From positions 1 to 42,875 of the forward strand of contig JAIRSS010000254.1 of the NCBI GenBank assembly GCA_031255315.1: a DNA stretch of 42,875 bases, read 5' to 3'. This stretch comes from Spirochaetaceae bacterium. Its GTDB lineage: Bacteria; Spirochaetota; Spirochaetia; Treponematales; Breznakiellaceae. How positions within the stretch are numbered: position 1 is the stretch's first letter; each line of letters opens with the position of its first letter. A model generated the notes under the pieces. The model did no database searches and had not been told where the DNA came from. It saw only the letters and a list, made by a program, of their open reading frames with translations. The position numbers and the translations under genes are program-made. Below, piece by piece: positions 14,264 through 23,515 of the stretch.

Positions 14264-16205
14264 TAAATCCTCCTTTCGCACCAGTTTTCGGATCTTCGTA
14301 TTTAGTTATCCCTATAAAGCCGCTCTCCTCAAGAATAAAGGTTACCGCCTGGTACCCGTTGCGTACATTCTCTGTTGCATCCCGAATGGTAATTCGTACG
14401 CCAGGATATACTTTGCTGGAAACCGAAATCTTACTCCGGTTTGTCAGATTATTAAGAAATTCCTTGAGCTTCATGGTTTCCTTTTCAATACTCGCCAGTT
14501 CCCCGGTCAAATCGTTGCACTTATCCGTCAATTCTTGCAGATAAGCTTCTTTATCTTCCGGCAGCGATTGATCCTGCTTTTTCTGTATCAACGTTTGAAG
14601 ATTACGCTGGGTTTTTTCCAGTTCCTTTGTCAGAAAATTCTTCTGGAGCGTATATATATCCAGTTGCTCCTTGCTTTTCGGATCGAACCCGACTTCACAA
14701 ATAGTTTCCGTACCGCTTAGGGGGCTGCCGAGGACCTTGGCGTTTATTTCTTCCATAGCCCTAATGCGTCCGCCAACAATGTGGGCCCGTTTGCCCTCAC
14801 AGATGACTCGTTTGTTGGCGTCTACAAAGGAATTGATGATGCCGTCTGAGACCACCACCATGTCCCCCGCTTCTATCCTGGCGTTCTCGATAAACCGGGC
14901 CCACAGAGAACGTCCGGCTTTTATCCTGCCGGTACTCTTTCCGGTTATGCCCTGATGAACGATGATGTCCCCTTCGGCGTCCAATTCCGCCCTTTCAACC
15001 GCCCCGTTCACCTCTATGTTACCCGCAGCCTTAACAGAGAACCCGTCTTCCACATTGCCTTTGATGATCACGTTCCCCAAAAATATAATGTTTCCGGTTT
15101 TTATATCCACATTTCCCGGGACTACAAAAACAGGTTCAACATTTATTTTTCCTGATGTAAGCACCACCTGGCCGTTCATATCCGCTATGATCGTAACCCC
15201 ATCATCGGCAATACTGACGTTGGCCCCCAAAGATACCGGCAGGTCTTTGCCGCTTTTCGCGGGGAGCGTTTTCCCGGTTACCGTTTTTCCCGGTGTACCT
15301 TTTTCCGCCGGCGCCTTTTTTGCCAAAGGCTGCCCTTTGACCACATTCTGAATAATGTTGAGTTCTTTAAAATTGATCCTGCCGTCCGCCCCTTCCTGGA
15401 TATGGACCCGGTTGCTCTCGGTTTCAAAATTGTACCGTAGATAAGAATCCCGCCCGTTTACAGGATGGCTCCCTTCAGCCGCCAGAATCTTTTCTTTATA
15501 GACCGGTTTATCCGCGAATTCCTGTAAAAAATCCGTGTTTATCCCGGAAACAACGCGGTTGCGCCGTAAAACATTCACCAATGTTTCAAGTGAAATATCA
15601 CAGCCGGATGGTCCTGGAGGATTGACATACACAAAGGCTTTCATCTCATCCTCTGAAATGCTCACCGACACGGAGGCGTCCTCCATTGAATTATGCACAA
15701 ACCGTCCAACCAGGGTATACTCGCCACCCGCCTGTTTTACAACGGCGTTCACCTGATGGTGATCAATATCCGTTGCCTTCCGCGCGGCCAGGACTTTAAA
15801 CGCATGATCTTTGACAGCCTTCTTGCCCGTACCCAGGGGAGGAGTAACTTTAAGGAACACACCCTCTTTATCGAAATGAACAAAAACTTCCCCATCCTTA
15901 TTTTCAAGGACGAGTTTCGGATGGTCTATATCACCGCCTTCGTATTCAACGGCATCTTTTTTCTCAACGGCTTTATACCGTTCATAGGCAGAGATCTTCC
16001 AATTTCTCTGACCCACTCCAAAAAATCCGGAGAAGCCCCGTTCGATAATCTCATATTCCAGCCGTCTGACGGGGATACCCAGGAGGGCCGCCGCTTCAGC
16101 CACGGCGTCTTCCACGGCAACTCCCTCAACTTCTATAGTACGTATCGTTTTATCCTGTTTGAACTGATCCTGGATAATTTGCTGAAGCCTGACAAATTCG
16201 ACCAT
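14244..16205 (-). CDS. fapA: FapA (DUF342) family protein with Jag-N-like domain
   Basis: 653 residues. Residues about 5-70 look like the Jag N-terminal domain (TIRTIEVEGVAVEDAVAEAA, EIIERGFSGFFGVGQRNWKI). The centre and C-terminal half match the DUF342/FapA beta-helix, with repeated short strands (NVDIKTGNIIFLGNVIIKGN, AAGNIEVNGAVERAELDAEG, GIINSFVDANKRVICEG), then a coiled coil (QKNFLTKELEKTQRNLQTL) and a closing beta part. FapA homologues occur in flagellar operons and are implicated in polar flagellum assembly; the biochemical role is unclear. It starts 4 nt after the fliA stop and overlaps the next gene. Confidence 0.85.
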   Translation of the reverse strand: MVEFVRLQQIIQDQFKQDKTIRTIEVEGVAVEDAVAEAAALLGIPVRRLEYEIIERGFSGFFGVGQRNWKISAYERYKAVEKKDAVEYEGGDIDHPKLVLENKDGEVFVHFDKEGVFLKVTPPLGTGKKAVKDHAFKVLAARKATDIDHHQVNAVVKQAGGEYTLVGRFVHNSMEDASVSVSISEDEMKAFVYVNPPGPSGCDISLETLVNVLRRNRVVSGINTDFLQEFADKPVYKEKILAAEGSHPVNGRDSYLRYNFETESNRVHIQEGADGRINFKELNIIQNVVKGQPLAKKAPAEKGTPGKTVTGKTLPAKSGKDLPVSLGANVSIADDGVTIIADMNGQVVLTSGKINVEPVFVVPGNVDIKTGNIIFLGNVIIKGNVEDGFSVKAAGNIEVNGAVERAELDAEGDIIVHQGITGKSTGRIKAGRSLWARFIENARIEAGDMVVVSDGIINSFVDANKRVICEGKRAHIVGGRIRAMEEINAKVLGSPLSGTETICEVGFDPKSKEQLDIYTLQKNFLTKELEKTQRNLQTLIQKKQDQSLPEDKEAYLQELTDKCNDLTGELASIEKETMKLKEFLNNLTNRSKISVSSKVYPGVRITIRDATENVRNGYQAVTFILEESGFIGITKYEDPKTGAKGGFSGGSAY

Positions 16206-16209
16206 GGCC

Positions 16210-17022
16210 TTACACGATTCCTTTACGGACGTTCGTCAATTTGGAACGGAGCCGCAAAATGGCTTTAGTATGCAGTTGGGACACCCGGGATTCGGTGATA
16301 CCCATCACCTGACCTATCTCTTTAAGAGTCAGATCCTCGTAATAGTAGAGGACAAGTATTTTTTTTTCTTTATCCGGCAGTTCATTGATGGAATTGATGA
16401 TTACCTGCCGAATTTCACTCTTTTCCACGATTACATCAGGATTCAGGCTTACAGGAGATTCTATGCTGTCGCCAATAGAAACCTTGTCATTTTCATCCCC
16501 GGAAAACCATACATCGTTAAGCGAGAGTATTGATGTAGAAGAAATCCTCATCATGGTCTTAAGAAATTCATTTTCGTCCATCCTCAAAGCCACAGCAATC
16601 TCCTGATCCGTAGCGCTTCGGCCCAATTGGGCTTCCAAAGCGCCTATCGTTTCCTCCACTTCTTTCGTTTTTTGACGAACAGACCGGGGAACCCAGTCGA
16701 TAGACCTAAGTTCGTCAAAAATCGCCCCTTTGATCCGGGGAACCGCATAGGTTTTAAACTTTACATTCTTTTCGGGATCAAAGCGCTCAATGGCGTCAAG
16801 CAGCCCAAAAAACCCAAAACCTACAAGATCATCAAACTCAACACTATGGGGCATACCAACCGCAACCTTCCCGGCTACATACTTTACCAGAGGAGCGTAT
16901 TGTTTGATAAAGGACTCACGGATTTTCGGATCTTTATTTCGGCGATATTCAACCCACAGTTCCTCTTCTATTTTTTGTTCCAAGGAACAATTCGGAGAAT
17001 TGTTCCCGAGGACCTTCCCCAT
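16210..17022 (-). CDS. fliA: Flagellar sigma factor sigma-28 (FliA/WhiG)
   Basis: 270 residues. Directs RNA polymerase to late motility and chemotaxis promoters. Region 2 is visible at about residues 45-95 (APLVKYVAGKVAVGMPHSVE, DLVGFGFFGLLDAIERFD, FKTYAVPRIKGAIFDELRS). Region 3 follows (WVPRSVRQKTKEVEE) and region 4 at about 205-255 (INELPDKEKKILVLYYYED, LTLKEIGQVMGITESRVSQL). The pattern GxxDELRxxDWVPRxxR is specific to the sigma-28 group. It lies downstream of flhG as in other spirochaetes. No anti-sigma flgM is visible in the window. Confidence 0.96.
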   Translation of the reverse strand: MGKVLGNNSPNCSLEQKIEEELWVEYRRNKDPKIRESFIKQYAPLVKYVAGKVAVGMPHSVEFDDLVGFGFFGLLDAIERFDPEKNVKFKTYAVPRIKGAIFDELRSIDWVPRSVRQKTKEVEETIGALEAQLGRSATDQEIAVALRMDENEFLKTMMRISSTSILSLNDVWFSGDENDKVSIGDSIESPVSLNPDVIVEKSEIRQVIINSINELPDKEKKILVLYYYEDLTLKEIGQVMGITESRVSQLHTKAILRLRSKLTNVRKGIV

Positions 17023-17033
17023 AAGCTATCCTT

Positions 17034-17840
17034 TCAATCCCGTTTTAATACCGTTTGTATAGCCAAGGCCGATTCCTTTTCTTTGCCTTTGAATTCCCCA
17101 ACCGCCTTTTCGGATAGCGGGCTGTTCCGCGTTACCCCAGGAAACGTCATGGATACCGGCTTTCCGCTCTTCCCCTCCAGGGGCGCCAAATCATCGCCGA
17201 AGGGCAGAAATGTCTGAAACGAGAGCCCCGATCCGGGCAGCACATCTACCGCGTCTTTCTCCCCGGCAGGAAGAACCGCCGCCGAAGGTTTATCGGGATT
17301 TCCCGGAAGCCGGTCCTTGAGACCGCCGCCCGGCGGAATCTCCGGTAAGGAAAAGACAAGGGGCTTAAACCCATCCACTATATTGGTAGCAGTATAACCT
17401 GTTTCGCCGCCCTGGTCCAGTATATCGACAACATTGGCAGGAAACTCCTCCCCGCCGGAGGCCTGCAACCCCACTCCGTCCGCTGACAACCCGCCGGCCG
17501 CCGGACGATCATCCCCCGTAACGTCCCCGGCGGCGCCCGGAGAACCTTTCTTGGCCCCTTGCCGGAGGACATCGGTCAGAGAAAGACCGTCGTCCAGGGA
17601 AATATCCACCTGGGAACCTATGTCCATGCCCTCTGGTACGCTGCTGTCGTCAGAGCGTACAAGTTCGGGAAGGAACCGTTTTACTATCCAATAGAGGAGG
17701 GAGCCGACAACAAAGAACCCCGCGCCGAAAATCACGGCCCGGAGGAGGGAAAAAATTCCCGCGCCGCTTATCAGGCTTAAAAGTAGGGACAAAACAAATC
17801 CTAACGCCGCCGACAAGGCGCTCAATTTCAGGTTAAACAC
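17034..17840 (-). CDS. Membrane protein of unknown function in the motility operon
   Basis: 268 residues. Two N-terminal membrane segments are visible (residues about 8-28, ALGFVLSLLLSLISG; 33-52, VIFGAGFFVVGSLLYWIV). A cytosolic region of about 210 residues, Gly/Pro/Asp-rich and probably disordered, follows. Only SQVDISLDDGLSLTDVLRQ looks structured. It is 9 nt from flhG and 11 nt from fliA, so it belongs to the operon. A similar unnamed reading frame lies between flhG and the sigma factor in other treponemes, as far as I recall. Function unknown. Confidence 0.75.
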   Translation of the reverse strand: MFNLKLSALSAALGFVLSLLLSLISGAGIFSLLRAVIFGAGFFVVGSLLYWIVKRFLPELVRSDDSSVPEGMDIGSQVDISLDDGLSLTDVLRQGAKKGSPGAAGDVTGDDRPAAGGLSADGVGLQASGGEEFPANVVDILDQGGETGYTATNIVDGFKPLVFSLPEIPPGGGLKDRLPGNPDKPSAAVLPAGEKDAVDVLPGSGLSFQTFLPFGDDLAPLEGKSGKPVSMTFPGVTRNSPLSEKAVGEFKGKEKESALAIQTVLKRD

Positions 17841-17849
17841 CGGTTCCCC

Positions 17850-18737
17850 CTACAAAGCGGCACGGCCAAAGAAGCGCTTAAGCATATTGCCAAATCCTCC
17901 GTTTTCCCGGGTATCGCTCTTTTCCATACGTCCGGCGATGTGCTGGACGCATTGGGAGGCTCGACTGTTAGGATCCAGCACCATAAACGGCTTCTGTCGT
18001 ATGACCGCCTGGGATACTATGGAGTCATTATAGATGAAGCCCAGATATTCCACTTTGAGGTTTAAAAACTGGCCCGCTATGCTGGTCATCCGGTCCGCCA
18101 CCTTCTTTGCTTCCGTTGCGGATTTAACCCGGTTTACCACCAGCTTAAGCCCCATGTCAAAGTTATCTATCTCAGTGGCGATGATTTTGATGATGCCATA
18201 GGCGTCGGTAATGGCCGTAGGCTCCGGCGTCGTGATGATCACGGCGTCATCCGCAGCGGCGATAAAGTCCAGAACATTGTTGGAAACCCCCGCGCTGGTA
18301 TCCACGATGATAATATCCGCGTTGGCAAGGCTTTCAATCTCATCAATGAATTCCTGCCGTTCCTCCTCGTTCAGATTGGCGAGTTTGGAGAACCCGGAAG
18401 CCCCAGCCACGATGGAAATACCATATTCGGTGTCCACCATGACTTCCTGCATGGTTTTCTGCTTGCGGATCACATGGTACAGATTAAATTTAGGGATCAG
18501 GTTCAACATGACGTTCACATTGGCAAGCCCCAAATCCGCATCCATAACCACTACTTTCTTACCCATCCGGGCGTAGGCCAAGGCCATATTCACCGACACA
18601 TTGGTCTTTCCAACGCCGCCTTTACCACTGGTGATAGTGATAATCCGCGTCCTTTTTCCATCCTGGAAAGAAACGGGCTTTTCGACGGCTTTCTTGTTCC
18701 GCATCATTTCTCGTAATTTTTCAGCCTGGTCTTCCAT
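17850..18737 (-). CDS. flhG: FlhG (FleN/YlxH) MinD-like ATPase, flagellar number control
   Basis: 295 residues. ParA/MinD-type ATPase that works against FlhF to set flagellar number and placement. The deviant Walker A SGKGGVGKTN is at about residues 37-46; VVVMDADLGLANVNVML is switch I and the A' motif; IIIVDTSAGVSNNVLDFI is Walker B/switch II. The C-terminal part holds KLVVNRVKSATEAKKVADRM and an amphipathic end (GGFGNMLKRFFGRA) that could be a membrane-targeting helix like that of MinD. It begins directly after the flhF stop. Confidence 0.95.
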   Translation of the reverse strand: MEDQAEKLREMMRNKKAVEKPVSFQDGKRTRIITITSGKGGVGKTNVSVNMALAYARMGKKVVVMDADLGLANVNVMLNLIPKFNLYHVIRKQKTMQEVMVDTEYGISIVAGASGFSKLANLNEEERQEFIDEIESLANADIIIVDTSAGVSNNVLDFIAAADDAVIITTPEPTAITDAYGIIKIIATEIDNFDMGLKLVVNRVKSATEAKKVADRMTSIAGQFLNLKVEYLGFIYNDSIVSQAVIRQKPFMVLDPNSRASQCVQHIAGRMEKSDTRENGGFGNMLKRFFGRAAL

Positions 18738-20036
18738 TTATTCTCTCCATTGTATGTAATCTGTCTTTTTACAGGGAAATCGTTCTTCAATTTTGGCCCG
18801 GTTTATTTTAAATCCTTCAAGATTAGTTAAGAACCGGACCACGTCCGCTTTTTGAATATCTTTAGGAACCTGCTGGCCTTCGGTAATAAACGATATGGGC
18901 TTACCCCGATCCGAAAGGGCGCTGATCACGTTCCCCACTCGAATGGTTTCATCTATTTTAGTAACGATTACCGAGCGGTATCCAAACGGCTCGTACTGCA
19001 TGAGGATTTCCGATATGTCGCTGGATTTGGTAGTCGCCGCAACAGTCAAGTGGAACTCCGCGGAAGAACCGCAGGCGTCAAGGAGATGCTTCATTTCCGC
19101 CAGTTCAACAGAGGCCCGGGGGTTCTTACCTATGGTATCAATAAGGATAAGGTCTATACCCTCATGGAGGGCTATCACCTGTTCAAGGTCCCGGTGATTC
19201 TTCACGCTGGAGACAGGAATCTCCATGATATCGCCGTACTTTTCAATTTGATAGGAAGCGCCGATACGGTAGTTGTCGATGGTAACCAGGAGCACGGAAA
19301 GCGGTTGGCGTCCGATGAAACCAGTACCGTAGATTGCCGCCAGTTTCGCGATGGTAGTAGTTTTCCCCACTCCGGTAGGCCCCACCAGCACCATGATCCG
19401 GGGATGCCGGCGAAGTTTTTCTTCTTTGTAGAGTGCGATGCTTTCGCCTATCCACTCCACCACCGTATCCTGAAGGGCGGTGAAATCTTCCAGGCCGTCC
19501 AGCGCGAATTCCTTCCGTATTCGGTCTATGATGTTTCCCGTATACTGAGGGGTAAAATCATTTTTATGCAGTATTTCCTGGATACGGCTTATGGAGGGAT
19601 GCTCCGCCCCGGAAACAGCGGCATAGGGCCCCGACGTATTGGCAATTTGTTCCTTAATAGTTCTGACTTCGCTCAGTACCAACTGAAGCGTAGGATCAAC
19701 TTTGGGGCTAACAGAGGCGAGAATCCGCTTCCTTTCCGTCTCAAAATCCATTGGAAGCCGGGGGGGCTCCGCCCTGGACGGGAATCCGGAACGCGGCGCG
19801 GCCCCGGGAAGGGAAGAAACGCCGGTCAGGGGAAAGGCATCATTTTCAGAGACTGTTCTTACAGGATCGTGGGAAACAGTTCCCGACATTTCCACCCCCT
19901 CCCGGGAAAAAAAACCTAAAATTCCCCCCATCCGTATCGTTTTATGGACGAGTATATTGGCCCGGTTCCCATACTTTTTCCGGATCTTTTCTATGCACGC
20001 AGAATATGTATACGCCTGTTCCGTAAAATGCTCCAT
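18738..20036 (-). CDS. flhF: FlhF, SRP-type GTPase for flagellar placement
   Basis: 432 residues. FlhF localises early flagellar parts at the pole. It has the usual N-terminal basic region (residues 1-50, EKIRKKYGNRANILVHKT), a variable linker, an N domain, and an SRP GTPase G domain with P-loop GPTGVGKTT (219-227). Further motifs are RQPLSVLLVTIDNYRIGA, LILIDTIGKNP (G3; the usual DTxGR reads DTIGK) and VIVTKIDET (G4). ATG at 20036 follows GAGAGGAAA. It lies 67 nt after flhA and abuts flhG. Confidence 0.95.
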   Translation of the reverse strand: MEHFTEQAYTYSACIEKIRKKYGNRANILVHKTIRMGGILGFFSREGVEMSGTVSHDPVRTVSENDAFPLTGVSSLPGAAPRSGFPSRAEPPRLPMDFETERKRILASVSPKVDPTLQLVLSEVRTIKEQIANTSGPYAAVSGAEHPSISRIQEILHKNDFTPQYTGNIIDRIRKEFALDGLEDFTALQDTVVEWIGESIALYKEEKLRRHPRIMVLVGPTGVGKTTTIAKLAAIYGTGFIGRQPLSVLLVTIDNYRIGASYQIEKYGDIMEIPVSSVKNHRDLEQVIALHEGIDLILIDTIGKNPRASVELAEMKHLLDACGSSAEFHLTVAATTKSSDISEILMQYEPFGYRSVIVTKIDETIRVGNVISALSDRGKPISFITEGQQVPKDIQKADVVRFLTNLEGFKINRAKIEERFPCKKTDYIQWRE

Positions 20037-20103
20037 ACCGTTTCCTCTCTATTTTTTATATGTCTCTTGGCGCTGTTCCGCCATTTTGGAGTATTATTCC
20101 TGA

Positions 20104-22218
20104 TCATTCCAACCGTATTTCGCCTACTGCTTCAAGGGTAATATCGCTCACGATCTCTGGTACCGAAAGAACCGTCAAATCCGGGAATTCCCGCGCACAG
20201 GAAGATTTGACCAGGCTGCGGGCCTGCTCCGAACACAGGATAACCGGAAACCACCCCTGCTCGTGAACCGCCGCCACCGCGCGGTTAAGGGAGGCGATCC
20301 AGCGCCGCTGGACCGGAGGATCCAGGGCCGAAACCATGCCCGCGGTTGTTTGCACGCCGCTGTCCAGAATTTTCTGTTCCAGGGAGTGTTCCAGGGTAAG
20401 CACCCGGAGGACCCGGCCCTCATCAGCGTATTGCAGGCAAATCTGCCGGGCCAATGCCTGCCGGGCTTTTTCGGTTAGAAAACCCGCGTCCCTGGTTACG
20501 GGGCCGAAATCCGCCAGAGCTTCCAAAATAGTTACCATATTACGTATGGAAACCCGTTCCCCCAGGAGCGCCTGAAGAACCTTTTGAATATCCCCCAGGC
20601 TGAGGGACTTGACGGCTTCCTCTACCACCGCCGGGTAATCCTTTTTGATAGTTTCCAGAATGGCCTGCGTCTCCTGGCGGCCCAGAATCTCCCCGGCGTG
20701 GCGCTTGATGATCTCCGTAAGATGGGTGGCGATAATTGAGGGGGGATCCACCACCGTATACCCCGCCCGCTCGGCCTCGTCCCGCCGGTCTTCACTGATC
20801 CAGACGGCGGGAAGCCCAAATGTTGGATCCCGAGTCTTTTCTCCCGGAATTTCCGTAACAAGTCCCCCAGGGTTAATACAGAGATAATAGCCCATGCGTA
20901 TCTTACCCCGGCCCACGTCAACGCCCTTTATCTTGAAGCAGTACTCCGAAGGCTCAAGCCGCATATTGTCGATGATTCGTATCCGCGGAACAACAATGCC
21001 CAAGTCCAGGGCCGTTTCCCGGCGTATACGGGTAACCCGTTCCAAAAGTTCCGCCCCTTTTTCTCTATCCACCAGAGGAATAAGGCCGTATCCTAGTTCC
21101 AGGGACAAGGGGTCCAGCGGCACCACCGGGGACATCTCCTCCTCGCGGGGCTTCTTCGCCTCCGCGGCCCTGGCGGCGGACTGCTGAAAGGAAACTTTCC
21201 GCCGCCTGCTCTGCCTGAGCCGGAAAGCCACAAGCCCTAGGACAAAAGCCATCGGGATAAGCACATACCACGGGAAACCGGGAAGTACAGAAAACAGCAA
21301 GAGCACTCCGGCGCCTATCCAGAAGATACGCTCATCCCTGCTGAACTGATCTCCCACATCCTCACCGAAAGTACCATTAGACACGGAACGGGTAACGATG
21401 ATACCGGTGGCGGTGGAAACCAACAGGGCCGGGAACTGGGACAGGAGGCCGTCGCCTATGGAAAAGGCGATGTAGGTTCCCATAGCCTGGGCAATCGGCT
21501 CCCCGTGAAGGCTTACCCCCACAATGATCCCCCCCAAAATATTGACCACCGTAATAAATATCCCCACCTTTACGTTTCCAGAGACAAATTTGCTGGAACC
21601 GTCCATGGCGCCGTAAAAATCGACTTCCTTCTGGAGATCGTTTTTTCGCGCCAGAGCTTCCTCCTCGCTGATAGCCCCGGAATTGTACTCCGCCTCGATA
21701 GCCATTTGCTTTCCGGGCATAGCATCCAGGGCAAACCGGGCGGCTACCTCGGCGATACGGGTAGCCCCCTTCGTGATAACCACCGCCTGAACCGCGATAA
21801 TAATGATAAAAATGATGAACCCCACCACCAAGCCTTCCGTACCGCCGCTTCCCACCACGAAAGTGGAGAAGGCCCGGACCATGCGCCCGTTAAAAGCGGC
21901 CCCCTGGGTCAGAATGAGCCGGGTGGAAGAGATATTCAGCGCCAGGCCGAAGACGGTAATCACCAGGAGCACTGTTGGAAACACGCTGAAATCCGTCGGC
22001 TTTTTAGTGTACAAAACAATAAGAAGGAAGAACAAGGAAAGAACCAAATTGAGAGCCATAAAGGTATCCAGGAGGACTGTCGGCAGGGGGACGATAATCA
22101 TCATCACCACCGCGATTACCGCTACGGCAATAAAAATATCCGGATCCCCGGTCTTCCCGAAAAAAGAACTGAGCCTGTTTATTCCGCTTGGTCTGTTCAT
22201 TCCGGCTGCATCCGCCAT
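20104..22218 (-). CDS. flhA: Flagellar export gate protein FlhA
   Basis: 704 residues, the normal length. FlhA forms the nonameric ring of the type III export gate. Residues 1-330 hold about eight membrane segments (DIFIAVAVIAVVMMIIVPLP, LVLSLFFLLIVLYTKKP and others). The conserved cytoplasmic loop RIAEVAARFALDAMPGKQMA with AIEAEYNSG is present. The C-terminal cytosolic domain (about 360-704) shows DPTFGLPAVWISE, YTVVDPPSIIATHLTEII and ERVSIRNMVTILEALADFG, typical of FlhA. ATG at 22218 follows AGGAGTAAGGT. The flhB stop is 9 nt upstream. Confidence 0.97.
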   Translation of the reverse strand: MADAAGMNRPSGINRLSSFFGKTGDPDIFIAVAVIAVVMMIIVPLPTVLLDTFMALNLVLSLFFLLIVLYTKKPTDFSVFPTVLLVITVFGLALNISSTRLILTQGAAFNGRMVRAFSTFVVGSGGTEGLVVGFIIFIIIIAVQAVVITKGATRIAEVAARFALDAMPGKQMAIEAEYNSGAISEEEALARKNDLQKEVDFYGAMDGSSKFVSGNVKVGIFITVVNILGGIIVGVSLHGEPIAQAMGTYIAFSIGDGLLSQFPALLVSTATGIIVTRSVSNGTFGEDVGDQFSRDERIFWIGAGVLLLFSVLPGFPWYVLIPMAFVLGLVAFRLRQSRRRKVSFQQSAARAAEAKKPREEEMSPVVPLDPLSLELGYGLIPLVDREKGAELLERVTRIRRETALDLGIVVPRIRIIDNMRLEPSEYCFKIKGVDVGRGKIRMGYYLCINPGGLVTEIPGEKTRDPTFGLPAVWISEDRRDEAERAGYTVVDPPSIIATHLTEIIKRHAGEILGRQETQAILETIKKDYPAVVEEAVKSLSLGDIQKVLQALLGERVSIRNMVTILEALADFGPVTRDAGFLTEKARQALARQICLQYADEGRVLRVLTLEHSLEQKILDSGVQTTAGMVSALDPPVQRRWIASLNRAVAAVHEQGWFPVILCSEQARSLVKSSCAREFPDLTVLSVPEIVSDITLEAVGEIRLE

Positions 22219-22227
22219 ACCTTACTC

Positions 22228-23433
22228 CTACGCCCTCATTCCTTCCGCCTTGCGGCGTTCCTCGTTAAGACTCCACACCGTACCGAGGATCTTTGCCACT
22301 ATCTCATAATACGCCTCTGGGATAATATCCCCCACTTCAGTTTCCGCGTATAAGGCCCGGGCCAGCGGCTTATGTTCCACAATGGGCACCCCGTTTTCCG
22401 CGGCGATGCGCCGGATTCGAAAAGCCGTCTCATCGGCGCCTTTAGCGGTTACCTGAGGGCCCTTCATGCCCTGGTGGTACTCCAGGGCCACCGCGAAATG
22501 GGTTGGGTTGGTAACAACGACGTCCGCCTTAGGGATACTGGCCATCATATTCCGGGTCATGACCTCCCGCATACGCTGCCGGAGCCTCGACCGCACCAGC
22601 GGATCCCCTTCGTACATCTTCCGCTCCTCCTTGACTTCCTGTTTGGTCATCTTGAGGGATTCCCGGTACTGCCACCGCTGAAACATCAGGTCCGGGACCG
22701 AAAGCACCAATAACAACAGGGCGGAAATAATAAGCATTCTAATCGCCAGGGACGCTATGAGGGTAATCCCCGCCCATAGATTCACCGTCTGCAAGTTGGC
22801 CAGCTTCTCTATTTCGGAGCGGATCAGGAAAAAGGCTGCCGCGCCTATGACGATCATCTTGATCACCGACTTAGCAAAGTTGAACAATCCCTCCAGAGAA
22901 AACATGCGCTGGAAATACTTGCCGAACCGTGGAATGATCTTAGAAAAGTTCGGCGCCAGCGGCTGCGTGGTGAAGAGCGGGCCGGTCTGTACCAGATTGG
23001 CAAAGACCGCCGCAATTACGGATACCACGACGACGGGCAGCGCCAAGCGGATAAAATACCGGAAAAAAGCCTCCGCGACGATTCGGTCTTTCACCGGATC
23101 CAGATCCGCAATACGGAGGAAAAAAAACCGCAGCATTTCCACGCAGGTCTTGAGCATGGAAGGCGCCAGGATCAATATCGCCAGCGCCGGAAGAAGCAGC
23201 ACGAGAGCGCCGGTTAACTCCTGGCTCTTCGCGACCCGGCCTTCCTCCCGGGCCTTACGTATCTTATATTCTGAAGGCTCCTCGGTACGCCCCTCATCTT
23301 CGGCGGCGAACCACTGAAGGTCCATGTTGAGAGCCGCGTGGTAGGCGGCGTCGAAAAAAAATTCGTGGCGCCCCTGCGGGACGTGATGATTGACGGGCGC
23401 CGGCCTGCGAAAAATCCCGGCAAAGGGACTCAT
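22228..23433 (-). CDS. flhB: Flagellar export switch protein FlhB
   Basis: About 401 residues from ATG at 23433. FlhB switches the export apparatus from hook to filament substrates. The standard core begins at MDLQWFAAEDEGR then TEEPSEYKIRKAREEGRVAK; four membrane segments follow (TGALVLLLPALAILILA and others). The autocleavage motif is NPTHFAVALEY, with cleavage expected between Asn and Pro. The start is unsure: the frame is open to 23562. A GTG at 23514, one base after the fliR stop, would suit coupling, and ATG at 23322 would give about 364 residues, nearer most homologues. None has a clear ribosome binding site. Confidence 0.93.
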   Translation of the reverse strand: MSPFAGIFRRPAPVNHHVPQGRHEFFFDAAYHAALNMDLQWFAAEDEGRTEEPSEYKIRKAREEGRVAKSQELTGALVLLLPALAILILAPSMLKTCVEMLRFFFLRIADLDPVKDRIVAEAFFRYFIRLALPVVVVSVIAAVFANLVQTGPLFTTQPLAPNFSKIIPRFGKYFQRMFSLEGLFNFAKSVIKMIVIGAAAFFLIRSEIEKLANLQTVNLWAGITLIASLAIRMLIISALLLLVLSVPDLMFQRWQYRESLKMTKQEVKEERKMYEGDPLVRSRLRQRMREVMTRNMMASIPKADVVVTNPTHFAVALEYHQGMKGPQVTAKGADETAFRIRRIAAENGVPIVEHKPLARALYAETEVGDIIPEAYYEIVAKILGTVWSLNEERRKAEGMRA

Positions 23434-23515
23434 TTGAAGGGCGCGGAGTATCTTTCCATAGCGAATCGAAACAATAGGTGCTATCCGGCCAAAGCCCCGC
23501 CAATTCCTATCCACC

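Noticed and set aside
18852..19919. 355-codon plus-strand frame opposite flhF
   Set aside because: Shadow frame; the minus strand encodes an intact FlhF with all GTPase motifs.
21505..22353. 282-codon plus-strand frame opposite flhA
   Set aside because: Shadow frame rich in His/Arg/Asn typical of the complement of membrane-protein codons; no family features.
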